From positions 1 through 60,166 of the forward strand of contig JBGSYN010000234.1 of assembly GCA_041750975.1 (NCBI GenBank): 60,166 nucleotides of DNA, written 5' to 3'. Shown here in pieces: positions 17,676 to 26,634 of this stretch (position 1 is its first letter; each line of letters starts with the position of its first letter). Position numbers and translations under genes: made by a program. A model generated the notes under the pieces. That model had not been told where the DNA came from, made no database searches, and saw only the letters and a program-made list of their open reading frames with translations. The DNA comes from JBGSYN01 sp041750975 (GTDB lineage Bacteria; Pseudomonadota; Alphaproteobacteria; Geminicoccales; Geminicoccaceae).

Positions 17676-18735
17676 CGGTGGAGGACCGGGGCTCGGCTTC
17701 TCCCGAACGCGCAACGACAATGCCGAAATGTTCCGGAAAACGATCCCTGGCCCAGCCGAGAATGCCCTGCTGAAAATAGATCACATTGACGATGATAAGG
17801 AGGCCAAGGGCTACCCACTGCCAACCCAGAAGATAGGTCCAGGTTACTTCCTTGATCACATGGAAGACGACGGCGCCCAACACAGGGCCCCAGAGCGTGC
17901 CCTTGCCGCCAAGCAGCGCCATCAAGACCATGAAAATGCCGAAGGTGACGGTCGGGAAGGCAACCTCGAGCGGTTCGACGAACCCTGTCATATTGCCGAA
18001 AATGCCGCCGGCAATGCCGAGAAAGCCCGCTGCGATTGACCAGGCCACCGCCTTATAGCGGGCGGTGTGCACACCCATGGCCTCGGCTTTTTCTTCATCG
18101 TCGCGGATGGCGTTGATCGCGAGACCGAAACGGGTCGAATAGAGCCAACGCAAGAAGAAGAAGACGATCAGGGCCAAGGCGAAGTATTGGATATAGAAGA
18201 AATAGGCCCGCTCGTCAGGCGCGCCGGGATACACCGGCATCTGTATCCCACCGCCTGCACCCACATACTCCCAGGTACCCATGAGTTCGCCACCTGCAAT
18301 GGCGATACCGAGCGTCCCGATCGCGAAGTAAGGGCCGCGGAGACCGAAGACGATCGGGCCCAGGACAACTGCCAGAAAAACGCAGACGATTGCGGCGACA
18401 ATCAGCCCAAGAAAATAGCCGATATAGTATTGCGATACTGTGAAATTGAACTGAACGCTGCCCGACGGCGAGGTGTATTCATAGAGATCGTAGAAGGTCC
18501 CCACTTGGATTATCGCGCAGGCATACATGCCAGCACCGAAGAAGAAGATGTTGCCGAGCGAATTATACCCCATCTGGCCGCCCATGGTATCCCAAGTGAG
18601 CGCAAATACGACCATCAGGAACATGACGGCGATCTGAAAGGTGTAGTCGGGGGCCAGAAATGGTGCGGCGATGCCGAGCGCCAACGTTAATGCGGCAATC
18701 GCATAGCCTCGAGGCGTCATCGCGGCGGATTTCAT
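17650..18735 (-). CDS. Branched-chain amino-acid-type ABC permease (LivM-like)
   Basis: A 361-residue inner-membrane permease with about ten hydrophobic segments. Family blocks include YNSLGNIFFFGAGMYACAI, GPYFAIGTLGIAIAGGELM and the cytoplasmic coupling loop AINAIRDDEEKAEAMGVHT that contacts the ATPases. The ATG at 18735 has GAAGG upstream; the longer frame adds 36 unlikely Ser-rich residues. It starts 10 bp after the LivH-like gene. The C-terminal tail after the last helix is longer than usual and overlaps the LivG-like start. Confidence 0.9.
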   Translation of the reverse strand: MKSAAMTPRGYAIAALTLALGIAAPFLAPDYTFQIAVMFLMVVFALTWDTMGGQMGYNSLGNIFFFGAGMYACAIIQVGTFYDLYEYTSPSGSVQFNFTVSQYYIGYFLGLIVAAIVCVFLAVVLGPIVFGLRGPYFAIGTLGIAIAGGELMGTWEYVGAGGGIQMPVYPGAPDERAYFFYIQYFALALIVFFFLRWLYSTRFGLAINAIRDDEEKAEAMGVHTARYKAVAWSIAAGFLGIAGGIFGNMTGFVEPLEVAFPTVTFGIFMVLMALLGGKGTLWGPVLGAVVFHVIKEVTWTYLLGWQWVALGLLIIVNVIYFQQGILGWARDRFPEHFGIVVARSGEAEPRSSTDAEVQARA

Positions 18736-18745
18736 CGATCGACCT

Positions 18746-19648
18746 TCATCGCACGACCTGTCGTACTCGCGCCTGCTGTATCTCCCTGAAAACGAGAACC
18801 AGCAGCAAGAGTCCGACGACGATGGCCTGCTGGTACTCGGCACCCATGATGAAGCCCCCGAACTGCTCGAACACGCCCAGACCTAACCCAGAGACAATGA
18901 CACCCGGTAGATTGCCGAAGCCGGCGGCCGTGACGATGACAAACGAACGAATGGAATGCGTGATGCCGAAGAAGGGCTGAATCACCCAAATCATCGAGAT
19001 CAGTGCACCGGCGGCACCGCAAATGGCGGCATTAAGGGCAAACGTGAAGGCGTAGACCTGATGAGTATCCACGCCGAGCACCCGTGCTGCGCGCGGATCC
19101 TGGGCCGTCGCTCGGATGGCTTGCCCCATCCTGGTCGATTTCATGAAGTAGATGATGGAAATGGCGAGGATGGCGCACAGACCGAAAGAGAGAATGCGCA
19201 TCTCGGAAATCGTCACGAAATCATTGATGATCGTGAAAGTGCCCAAACCCGAGAAGGCCGTTTGGGTGACCGGACCGAACAACAGGTTGAGAACTTGCTG
19301 GATGACGATCGCGACCCCGAAGGTCGCTAGCAATGAGGTGAAAAGATCCTTGTCGACGACCCGGTAAATCACCGTGATATAGAGGATCCATCCGAACGCG
19401 AACATCGAGATGATGGCCACCGGCAGGCCGAATAACGGGTGGATGCCCTGCGTCCCCAGCCACCACGCGATATAGCCGCCAATCATGACGAAATCGCCCT
19501 GCGCCAGGTTCTTGAGGTTCATGACCCCCCAAACCAGCGCCAAGCCATATGCGGCGAGTCCGAAAATCGCGCCGATAAAGAGCCCGTCGAGGAGCAATTG
19601 GACGTTTAGCGCCGGGACCAGCGTCAGTAGGTTGAAATTGTCAAGCAA
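18746..19648 (-). CDS. Branched-chain amino-acid-type ABC permease (LivH-like)
   Basis: A 300-residue permease with about eight membrane segments. LivH features are LLDGLFIGAIFGLAAYGLAL and GVMNLKNLAQGDFVMIGGY near the N-terminus, the coupling loop RMGQAIRATAQDPRAARVLG and a final GLGLGVFEQFGGFIMG. It forms a pair with the LivM-like protein. The gene lies 81 bp after the binding-protein gene, beyond a strong terminator-like hairpin, so it probably receives only part of that transcript. Confidence 0.92.
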   Translation of the reverse strand: MLDNFNLLTLVPALNVQLLLDGLFIGAIFGLAAYGLALVWGVMNLKNLAQGDFVMIGGYIAWWLGTQGIHPLFGLPVAIISMFAFGWILYITVIYRVVDKDLFTSLLATFGVAIVIQQVLNLLFGPVTQTAFSGLGTFTIINDFVTISEMRILSFGLCAILAISIIYFMKSTRMGQAIRATAQDPRAARVLGVDTHQVYAFTFALNAAICGAAGALISMIWVIQPFFGITHSIRSFVIVTAAGFGNLPGVIVSGLGLGVFEQFGGFIMGAEYQQAIVVGLLLLVLVFREIQQARVRQVVR

Positions 19649-19682
19649 TCAACCGGCCCGAATTCTTATTGGAGCACGAAAG

Positions 19683-19712
19683 AAAATACGGAGGGACGCA
19701 TTGCGTCCCTCC
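19683..19712 (-). terminator. Intrinsic-terminator-like hairpin after the binding-protein gene
   Basis: Perfect 10-bp arms GGAGGGACGC (19690-19699) and GCGTCCCTCC (19703-19712) enclose a 3-base loop. Read on the minus strand the stem is followed by GTATTTTCTTT. It sits between the binding-protein gene and its permeases. Partial termination or protection from 3' decay here would raise binding-protein output over the membrane parts, as in other ABC operons. Confidence 0.8.
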
Positions 19713-19729
19713 GCTCGCTCTTTCGATCC

Positions 19730-20974
19730 TCAGCTGCCGCTGTCGAACGAAATATTCGGCTTGCTTGAAGCCCATTTGGTAGGCGCGACAACGACATACT
19801 CGCCATCCTGGATCTGCCGCAGAACCATGGGTTTGGCGATGTTGTTGCCTTCGGGCGCGAATTGGATCGGGCCATAGAAGGTTTCCATGTCCGTTGCGGC
19901 AATCGCGTCGCGTACCGCCTTCTTGTCAAATGTCCCGGCGCGTTCAAAAGCCTCCTTGAAGACAATCACTGCGGCGGCCGCCTGAGCCGACTGGTACGGC
20001 ACGACTTCATAATCGGAAAAGGTTTCCTTGAAGAGTTGATCGAAGTCGGCGGCACTGCCGAAATACTCGTCCGAATAGCTCAAGGTCTCGGACCATTGCG
20101 TCGGGCAGAAAAAGCCATTGACCGCCTCTCCGTAGGTCGCGGCGATGTCAGAGCCCTCGCAGTGCGTGACTGCGACCATCGGCACCTCGAGACCCATTTC
20201 GGCATATTGACGAGCCAGCGTTGCAGCACCCTTGTCGTGACCCGAGAGGACCAGAATATCGGGCTGAAGTGCTTTGACCTTGGTCAAGGTTGTCGAAAAA
20301 TCCGAGAGATCGCGTGGCAGCTTGTCGTCAAGGACGACCTTCATGCCGAATTTCTCGACGTCCTCGACAACACCATCGCGTACATCGAGCGAGAATGGAT
20401 CATTCTCGAATGCCATGGCCACGGTAAGTTCCGACGGTTTCTTGCCCTCCGCTTCCGCCTGCTCGGCCGCTAGAGCGATTGCGCTGCGCAAATACTGCTC
20501 TGACGTCGACAGCACCGCGAATATGTACTCGTAGCCCTTGTTGAAAAGCGAACGGGACGCACCCTCGGCCTCGACCATAGGCACCTGATATTGTTCGGTT
20601 ATCGGTGCGATCGCTGCCGTAAGGCCCGAGCTGTACGGGCCCAGCATGTATTCGGTCCCATCCTGATTGATGAGCCGTTCGGCAAGTTGCGTGGCCCGCG
20701 CCGGCGTCGATTCATCGTCATAATAGGTGACGGCGAGCTTGTAGGTTTTGTCACCTACCGAGACGCCACCCATCTCGTTGATCCGGTCGATGGCGATATC
20801 GTAGCCATTCTTCGAATGGATCCCATTGCCGGCGTATTTGCCGGTTAACGAGATAGCGGAGCCGAGCACGATCGTGTCGCCCTCCACTTTCGCATCGGCA
20901 GTACCGAACCATCCAACGAGCGCGATTGTCGCCGTCGAGGCAGTAAGTGCCCGTCGTGAAATGCCGTGGGTCAT
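19730..20974 (-). CDS. Periplasmic amino-acid/amide-binding protein of an ABC importer
   Basis: A 414-residue type I periplasmic binding protein (LivJ/AmiC fold). The N-terminus MTHGISRRALTASTATIALVG carries an RR-containing leader, possibly Tat, ending near ADA. The mature domain has the usual VLGSAISLTGKYAGNG, GYDIAIDRINEMGG, a DDESTPARATQLAERLI block and LGPYSSGLTAAIAPI. The ligand cannot be read from sequence; the family covers branched-chain amino acids, amides, urea and aromatic acids. Two PLP enzyme genes immediately upstream hint at an amino acid or a derivative. Confidence 0.88.
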   Translation of the reverse strand: MTHGISRRALTASTATIALVGWFGTADAKVEGDTIVLGSAISLTGKYAGNGIHSKNGYDIAIDRINEMGGVSVGDKTYKLAVTYYDDESTPARATQLAERLINQDGTEYMLGPYSSGLTAAIAPITEQYQVPMVEAEGASRSLFNKGYEYIFAVLSTSEQYLRSAIALAAEQAEAEGKKPSELTVAMAFENDPFSLDVRDGVVEDVEKFGMKVVLDDKLPRDLSDFSTTLTKVKALQPDILVLSGHDKGAATLARQYAEMGLEVPMVAVTHCEGSDIAATYGEAVNGFFCPTQWSETLSYSDEYFGSAADFDQLFKETFSDYEVVPYQSAQAAAAVIVFKEAFERAGTFDKKAVRDAIAATDMETFYGPIQFAPEGNNIAKPMVLRQIQDGEYVVVAPTKWASSKPNISFDSGS

Positions 20975-21044
20975 TGTAGTCTCCCTGTATGGTTTGATGG
21001 CCTTAAGGCCACGCTCATTTCTATCCTAGAACATTATTTCGGGT

Positions 21045-21064
21045 TTGGCCAATTCGCTGGCCAA
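21045..21064. repeat. Inverted repeat in the gap upstream of the binding-protein gene
   Basis: Perfect 7-bp arms TTGGCCA and TGGCCAA with a 6-base loop. It lies between the end of the threonine-aldolase-like gene and the start of the binding-protein gene, both on the minus strand. It may be an operator or part of a terminator. A shorter palindrome, GGCCTTAAGGCC, lies at 20999-21010 in the presumed leader. Confidence 0.4.
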
Positions 21065-21088
21065 GTACGATAGGCTAGTCTTGGCCGG

Positions 21089-21106
21089 CGAGCACTAAAG
21101 TGCTCG
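21089..21106 (-). terminator. Stem-loop spanning the stop codon of the threonine-aldolase-like gene
   Basis: Perfect arms CGAGCACT and AGTGCTCG with a 2-base centre include the TAA stop (21095-21097). There is no T-run directly after it on the minus strand. It may contribute to 3' end formation or may be partly chance. Confidence 0.35.
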
Positions 21107-22123
21107 GATCGCCCGGCCCGCCGTCTCGATGTCGACGGTGGAGATTCCCAAGTGCGTCACGGCACGAATGCGATTGCCGACATAGCCCAGGCGTATTCCG
21201 TGCTCATGTAGGAGACGCCGGACAAACTGCTCGCCGGTCACTCCCAACCCCGTTACGTCGAAAAACACGAGATTGGTTTCCACGGGCTCGACCTCGATGC
21301 CTTCGATCTCATCCAGGATAGTCACCAGGAGCTTCGCGTTGACGTGATCTTCGGCCAGACGCTCGACATTGTGATCGAGAGCATAGATGCCGGCAGCGGC
21401 GATCACGCCCGATTGCCGCATGGCGCCGCCCAGACGGTGCTTCCAACGCCATGCCTCCTGAATGAACTCGCGGTCGCCTGCAAGGACCGCGCCGACCGGG
21501 CAGCCTAGTCCTTTGCTCAAGTCGAGCCATAGCGAATCGAACCATTCTCCCTGCGCCGAAGCCGGACGATTACCGGCAACCACGGCGTTCAAGACCCGGG
21601 CGCCGTCCATATGCATTCTGAGGCCGTGCCGACGCGCCACTTCGCCAATGGCTGCGATCCGCTCAAGCGGCCAGACGGAGCCGCCACCGCCATTGCTGGT
21701 TTGCTCGATGACGACCAGACGGCTCTGGGGTGCATGACGGTCTCCCTTCGGCCGCAGGAAGCGCTGCACGTCTTCCGCCTGGAACTGGCCCCTCCTGCCG
21801 TCGATCGGACGAATGCTGGCACCGGCAATCGCCGCCGGACCACCGGCTTCGTAGTTCACGATATGGGCGGTCCGGTCGCAAACGATCTCATCCCCCATGC
21901 GGCAATGCACGAGAATGGCGATGAGATTGCACATCGTGCCGGTCGGCAGGAACAGCGCCGCCTCCTTGCCGAGGAGTTCGGCGGTCCGCTCTTGTAAGCG
22001 GTTGGTTGTCGGATCTTCTTCCTTTTGTTCGTCGGCAACCTCCGCCTCGTACATTGCGCGGCGCATCCCATCCGATGGTAGCGTCTGGGTGTCGCTTGAA
22101 AGTTCGATCGCAATTCGTATCAT
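21095..22123 (-). CDS. Threonine-aldolase / beta-eliminating lyase family PLP enzyme
   Basis: A 342-residue fold-type I PLP enzyme of the low-specificity threonine aldolase group, which cleaves beta-hydroxy amino acids to glycine and an aldehyde. Seen are SSDTQTLPSDGMRRAMYEAEVADEQKEEDPT (family SDTvT.pt..M..Am..A.vGDDvY..DPT), FLPTGTMCNLIAI, GLRMHMDGARVLNA and the PLP lysine in SLWLDLSKGLGCPVGAVLAG. GAG at the 3' end of the upstream gene serves as ribosome site, and only 14 bp separate the two genes. The usual DDVY is replaced by DEQKEE, so substrate range may differ. Confidence 0.88.
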   Translation of the reverse strand: MIRIAIELSSDTQTLPSDGMRRAMYEAEVADEQKEEDPTTNRLQERTAELLGKEAALFLPTGTMCNLIAILVHCRMGDEIVCDRTAHIVNYEAGGPAAIAGASIRPIDGRRGQFQAEDVQRFLRPKGDRHAPQSRLVVIEQTSNGGGGSVWPLERIAAIGEVARRHGLRMHMDGARVLNAVVAGNRPASAQGEWFDSLWLDLSKGLGCPVGAVLAGDREFIQEAWRWKHRLGGAMRQSGVIAAAGIYALDHNVERLAEDHVNAKLLVTILDEIEGIEVEPVETNLVFFDVTGLGVTGEQFVRRLLHEHGIRLGYVGNRIRAVTHLGISTVDIETAGRAIRAL

Positions 22124-22137
22124 AATAATTCAGCGCC

Positions 22138-23319
22138 TCAGGCAGCGTGCAGAGCATGGTCGAAGTCACCGATCAGATCGGCTTCGTGTTCGAGGCCGAT
22201 CGATAGTCGCAAGAGCGTATCCGGGACCGGACTATCGGGGCCTTCGACCGATTTTCGGTGTTCGATCAGGCTCTCGACGCCACCGAGCGAGGTCGCCGGC
22301 ACGAATACGCCGCAGGCCGCCGCAACGCGTCGTGCTTTCTCGAAATCGCCCTTGACCAGGACCGACATCATTCCGCCGAAGCCGCCTGTCATCTGACGAG
22401 TTGCGATCTCATGGCCGGGATGGGTAGGCAGCCCCGGGTAGATGATGCGATCGATCGTCGGATGACCATCGAAGTGATGCGCAAACTTCATAGCGGTCTC
22501 CGAACTCTGCCGGAACCGGACGAACAGCGTGCGCATCCCTCGAATCAGCAGCCAGATCTCGAAAGCGCCCAGGACACCACCCGAATGGCAGCGTACCATG
22601 CCAAGTTCTTCCCATCGCCGGTCAGTCGCACGCGTTGAGAGAACCCCGGCGGTGAGATCGCTGTGGCCGTTGAGGTACTTTGTCGCCGAATGCATCGATA
22701 TGTCGGCGCCGAAGGCGATGGCGCGGGTCGTGCAGGGCGGTGCGGCGGTTCCATCGACACCGAGAATGGCACCCGCCTCGTGCGCCAGTTCGGCGACAGC
22801 CGCAATGTCGACCACGTCCCAGGTTGGATTGGCCGGCGTTTCGATCCAGACAAGGTCGGTCTCGCCCGGGCGAATCGCCGACGCGATGGCCTCAAGACTG
22901 GTTTGATCGACCAAGTGGAGGGTGAGCTGACGCTGCGCCGCACAGCGCTGGATCCATTTTTGTGCCCCGAAATACATGATGCGGGGCAATACGATATGCT
23001 TGCCACTCGGCACTGTCTCGATCAGTGCGGCGATCGCTGCGAGGCCCGAGCCGAACAACATCGACGCCGCACCGCCCTCGAGCTCGGCGATGATCTGTTC
23101 GGCGTGGTCCATGGTCGGGCTGGCGTAGCGGCTGTAGAGATAGCCTTGCCGCAGTGCATAATCCCCATCGCGCGCGAAGGTCGAGCTGGGCTGAACCGGC
23201 GGAATGACGGCGCCGCTTTCCGGATCGATGAAATGGTTCGCCTGAGCCACCAGTGTTTCCGGCGCGCGATTCGGCTTCGTCAATTCGGCGGATCCTCTTT
23301 CGTCACCCTCGCAGTGCAT
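22138..23319 (-). CDS. Cys/Met metabolism PLP enzyme (cystathionine gamma-synthase/lyase type)
   Basis: A 393-residue fold-type I PLP enzyme. Motifs are IPPVQPSSTFA, YSRYASPTMDHAEQIIAELEGG, FGSGLAAIAALIE, the Asp block WIETPANPTWDVVDIAAV and the PLP lysine in SMHSATKYLNGHSDLTAGVL. The C-terminal TSLGGVESLIEHR is the family signature; whether it acts as a synthase, beta-lyase or gamma-lyase is not decidable here. The start is uncertain: ATG 23319 is used, but TTG 23283 has a better ribosome site (AGAGGA). First gene of a two-gene unit with the threonine-aldolase-like gene, upstream of a Liv-type importer. Confidence 0.85.
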   Translation of the reverse strand: MHCEGDERGSAELTKPNRAPETLVAQANHFIDPESGAVIPPVQPSSTFARDGDYALRQGYLYSRYASPTMDHAEQIIAELEGGAASMLFGSGLAAIAALIETVPSGKHIVLPRIMYFGAQKWIQRCAAQRQLTLHLVDQTSLEAIASAIRPGETDLVWIETPANPTWDVVDIAAVAELAHEAGAILGVDGTAAPPCTTRAIAFGADISMHSATKYLNGHSDLTAGVLSTRATDRRWEELGMVRCHSGGVLGAFEIWLLIRGMRTLFVRFRQSSETAMKFAHHFDGHPTIDRIIYPGLPTHPGHEIATRQMTGGFGGMMSVLVKGDFEKARRVAAACGVFVPATSLGGVESLIEHRKSVEGPDSPVPDTLLRLSIGLEHEADLIGDFDHALHAA

Positions 23320-23422
23320 GCGACCATGGCTCGATGTCGACAAAGGAGCAAGTTGATCTTGCAATCATAGCAATTATAGGATAAAAGTCTCTCAGTAGGA
23401 AAATTTAGTCGGGCTGAAAGAA

Positions 23423-24523
23423 ATGTCGAAGCGAAAAGTGTTCATCCTATCATTGGATGGCGGCGGCATAAGGGGTGTGATCTCGGCGCACATCCTCGAA
23501 GCCCTGCACGAAAAGCTCGCGGCCGCCCGGGACCGGCATCTGGCCGAAATGTTCGATCTTATCGCCGGCACCTCCGCAGGCGGCATCCTTGCGCTGGGTC
23601 TGTCCGTTCCGGACCGGCGTGGCCGGCCACGATACCGGCCGAGGGATCTCAAGCATCTCTATGCGGGACAAGGTGTCGAGATTTTCCCGCCCGGCCGGGT
23701 CGGCTGGCTGCGCACACTGCGTCAGGTCATGCGACACAAATACGATGAGAGCGGGCTGGAGACCATTCTCGGCGATATCCTTGGATCGGTCCGGCTCAGC
23801 GATGCGGTGACCGATCTTCTCGTCACGAGCTACGATACGGTCCGTCGCACCCCGCACTATTTCCGGAGACCGACGCCGGGTGTGGGCCGCTCCGAACTGG
23901 CCGGCCCCGACTTTCTCATGCGCGACGCTGCCCGCGCCACTTCCGCCGCACCGACCTATTTCAGGCCGCATCGCTGTCATGCTGTCGGGGATATTGCAGC
24001 ATTCGACCGTTATATGACCGATCGCTATCCGCCGGATGTCTTCACCGAGAGCTTCCGGCAAAACGATTTTTCGTTGATCGATGGCGGTATATTTTTGAAC
24101 AATCCATCGCTCACGGCCTTGATCGAAGCGCAGAGTCTTTTTCCGGAAGCCGAGGAATTCGTGATCGTTTCGGTCGGTACCGGCAAGACGAACCGTCCTT
24201 TTGCCTATGAGGATATTAGCAATTGGGGTGCGGGGGGGTGGGTCGGAATGATCAACGGTGTGCCGCTCCTGTCGATGATGATGGATGGTCAAAGCGACAA
24301 TACGGAAATGATGCTGGAGAAATTTCCGAGGGTTGAGTTTTTCCGCTTCGATATCGAGCTTGTCGGTGCCAACGACGACATCGACGACGCCAGTCTCGAC
24401 AACATCGGCCGGCTATTGCAGGTCGCGGATCGCGCGGTGGAGCGCAGTGCGGATAAGCTGGCTCGGCTGGCGGAGCTCTTCTGTTGCGGGGAGCACGACC
24501 GGACACTTGCAGTGCCGGCGTGA
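23423..24523 (+). CDS. Patatin-like phospholipase
   Basis: A 366-residue Ser-Asp dyad lipid acyl hydrolase. The oxyanion glycine motif is LDGGGIRGVISA at residues 9-20, the nucleophile elbow is IAGTSAGGILAL, and the catalytic Asp is in LIDGGIFLNNPSL. FLMRDAARATSAAPTYFRPH is another patatin block. No signal peptide or membrane helix is seen, so it is probably cytoplasmic. It diverges from the PLP-enzyme operon. The closest look-alikes include anti-phage CapV effectors, but no cyclic-nucleotide synthase is nearby, so a general lipid role is the default. Confidence 0.88.
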   Translation: MSKRKVFILSLDGGGIRGVISAHILEALHEKLAAARDRHLAEMFDLIAGTSAGGILALGLSVPDRRGRPRYRPRDLKHLYAGQGVEIFPPGRVGWLRTLRQVMRHKYDESGLETILGDILGSVRLSDAVTDLLVTSYDTVRRTPHYFRRPTPGVGRSELAGPDFLMRDAARATSAAPTYFRPHRCHAVGDIAAFDRYMTDRYPPDVFTESFRQNDFSLIDGGIFLNNPSLTALIEAQSLFPEAEEFVIVSVGTGKTNRPFAYEDISNWGAGGWVGMINGVPLLSMMMDGQSDNTEMMLEKFPRVEFFRFDIELVGANDDIDDASLDNIGRLLQVADRAVERSADKLARLAELFCCGEHDRTLAVPA

Positions 24524-26509
24524 CTAGCCTTTCCGGGTTGACGCAGACGCCTCCATTGTCCGGATGACGGCCTCACCGAACAACATGATGCGGGAGCGCC
24601 TGAGCGCGTCGTTCATGGTCTTGTCCTGGACCAGAAGATGGCAAAAGCTATCGATCATGGTGTTCGCGGCGTCAGCAGGATCGAGCTTCGGATGGGCTGT
24701 TTGAAACTCGGTTACGATCTTCTTGATACCGGGTTCTGTGGGAATGCCGCCACCGGGCAGCGCCGACTTGATTGCCTCGACAGTCGGCGCCACCAGATCG
24801 CCATGTTTCAAGCTATCCTCCGAGGGACAGGCTACCGGGCCAGGCTTGGTGGACGGAATTCGCTGCACCACACTGTCGCCGGCTGCCTCGGCATAGATAA
24901 TCTGACCGTGCGACGCCAATTTCTGCACCTGGACCGATGAGGTCATTTTGAGAACCTCATGAGTGAAATCCAGCATCAATTCGTTCTTCGCACCGGGTGA
25001 CAACTCACTGTTGGCAATATCGGGGCAATAGGCGGCGGTCAGCGTATTGGCAATCTCGGTCGGATCCATGCCTTGACCGTGCAACCGGCCGATAATCTCG
25101 CTCATGGCGTTCTGTCCCGTCGAAGCGCCGAGCGAACTCGAGATCTGCTGTAATGCGGTCATGTCATCGCCGGTCAGGTCGGACATGTCCACACCCCCCT
25201 CGGCCGGACAGCCGAAGCTGCGCGAGGCCTCGGTTCCGGAGGGCAGCTCGTCGATCCCATCGCGCCAGTGTTTGACCAAAGTCTCGGTTACATCGGGCGT
25301 CGCATTATTGCCCCAACTGGTACGGATGTAATTGGCGAGATCGGCGATATCCTGATCGCCGAGTTTGCTGGCGAAATTCGGCATCGCAGCGAACTGGTCG
25401 GTTGCGGCAATGCCATGCAGAACGGCTGAGAGAATATTGTACGGCTCGACTGCTGTGACAGCCGGATTCCCTGCCAGTGGCGGAATTGCACCTTCGATCC
25501 CGGCACCCTTCTCTTGGTGGCAGGCGATGCAATTCGCGACATAAACCTCGCCGCCGTTTTGGCGTTCTGCAGCATTCATCGTCACACCGGCTTCCGCTGC
25601 CGGCTCGGTTACCGGCCTGACGTCGAGCAAATAGGTAGCGATTGCGTCGAGATCCTCATCCGTGAGGAAGCTGAGGCTGTCATGGACAACTTCTGCCATT
25701 GGCCCGAAAATGGTCGATTTCTTAGTGTCGACGCCCGTCTTCAAGAAGGTTTTGAGATCTTCCTCGGTCCAATCGCCGACGCCTTGGCTGTTGTTCGCCG
25801 AAATATTTGGCGCCCACCAGTCATCGACCTTCGCACCGGCAAACCTTTCGCTTTCAATCCGGCCGCCCAGCAGATTGCGAGGCGTATGGCAGGCGCCGCA
25901 ATGCCCGAGCCCCTCGACCAGATAGGCCCCACGGTTCCAGCTGTCGGATTTCGTCGTATCCGGTTGAAAGCGTCCGGCCGTGAAATAGAGTTCGCGCCAT
26001 CCCAACATGGATTCCCGCAGACTCATCGGGAACATTAAGCCATTGGGCTTGTTCGCCTTGGCGACGGGCTCGAGCGTTTGCAGGTAAGCGAAGATGGCCT
26101 CGAGGTCGTCCTCGGTGACGGCCGTGTAGAAGGGGAAAGGCATCGTCGGGTAGAGATAGGCGCCATTTCTGCTCTTGCCGTTCCACATCGTCTGCTTGAA
26201 ATCGTCGAGACTCCAATCGCCGATGCCGGTGCCCTTGTCGGGTGTGATATTGCGCGAGAACACTTGGCCGAATGGCGTGTTGAGGGGCAGTCCCCCGGCA
26301 AATTCCTGGCCCTTGGCTCCGGTATGACATGGCATGCAGTCGCCGGCCCGAACAATATATTGGCCGCGCTTGACGAGATCGTCATTGTTCGGCGCCTGCG
26401 AGGCCATGGCCGTTGTCTGAGCGGAAATCTGCGATACCGGGAACAGTGCCAGTGTGACGATGGCCGCAATCCCAAGCATGAATTGCCGCACGATGGCGTT
26501 TCCGATCAT
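24524..26509 (-). CDS. Three-haem cytochrome c with long C-terminal extension
   Basis: A 661-residue exported protein. The signal peptide (MIGNAIVRQFMLGIAAIVTLA...ISA) follows a GGTGGGGA ribosome site. Three haem motifs follow: CMPCH (about 58-62), CGACH and CIACH, each with downstream Met candidates such as YPTMPFPFY and FAAMPNFASK. The first 430 residues match the cytochrome subunit of membrane dehydrogenases for alcohols, aldehydes or sugars acids (for example AdhB-type). About 230 further residues have no haem motif but several cysteines (FGCPAEGG, AYCPDIANSE, VACPSEDS, SFCHLL) and I do not recognise this part. No dehydrogenase subunit is adjacent, so its electron donor must be elsewhere. 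Confidence 0.85.
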   Translation of the reverse strand: MIGNAIVRQFMLGIAAIVTLALFPVSQISAQTTAMASQAPNNDDLVKRGQYIVRAGDCMPCHTGAKGQEFAGGLPLNTPFGQVFSRNITPDKGTGIGDWSLDDFKQTMWNGKSRNGAYLYPTMPFPFYTAVTEDDLEAIFAYLQTLEPVAKANKPNGLMFPMSLRESMLGWRELYFTAGRFQPDTTKSDSWNRGAYLVEGLGHCGACHTPRNLLGGRIESERFAGAKVDDWWAPNISANNSQGVGDWTEEDLKTFLKTGVDTKKSTIFGPMAEVVHDSLSFLTDEDLDAIATYLLDVRPVTEPAAEAGVTMNAAERQNGGEVYVANCIACHQEKGAGIEGAIPPLAGNPAVTAVEPYNILSAVLHGIAATDQFAAMPNFASKLGDQDIADLANYIRTSWGNNATPDVTETLVKHWRDGIDELPSGTEASRSFGCPAEGGVDMSDLTGDDMTALQQISSSLGASTGQNAMSEIIGRLHGQGMDPTEIANTLTAAYCPDIANSELSPGAKNELMLDFTHEVLKMTSSVQVQKLASHGQIIYAEAAGDSVVQRIPSTKPGPVACPSEDSLKHGDLVAPTVEAIKSALPGGGIPTEPGIKKIVTEFQTAHPKLDPADAANTMIDSFCHLLVQDKTMNDALRRSRIMLFGEAVIRTMEASASTRKG

Positions 26510-26634
26510 GTCCCCACCCCTATCGCTTGTCACCGACAGAAAACCTGCGTGACATTCCAGCAATTGGGCGTGAAGGTCAACCGCAGGTGGACGATGTGCG
26601 GCACGCCGCCAGCTCGGCCGAAGACTGCTCCGCG

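Noticed and set aside
23423..24523. CBASS-type defence operon around the patatin
   Set aside because: No CD-NTase, Cap2/Cap3 or other accessory gene nearby; neighbours are metabolic.
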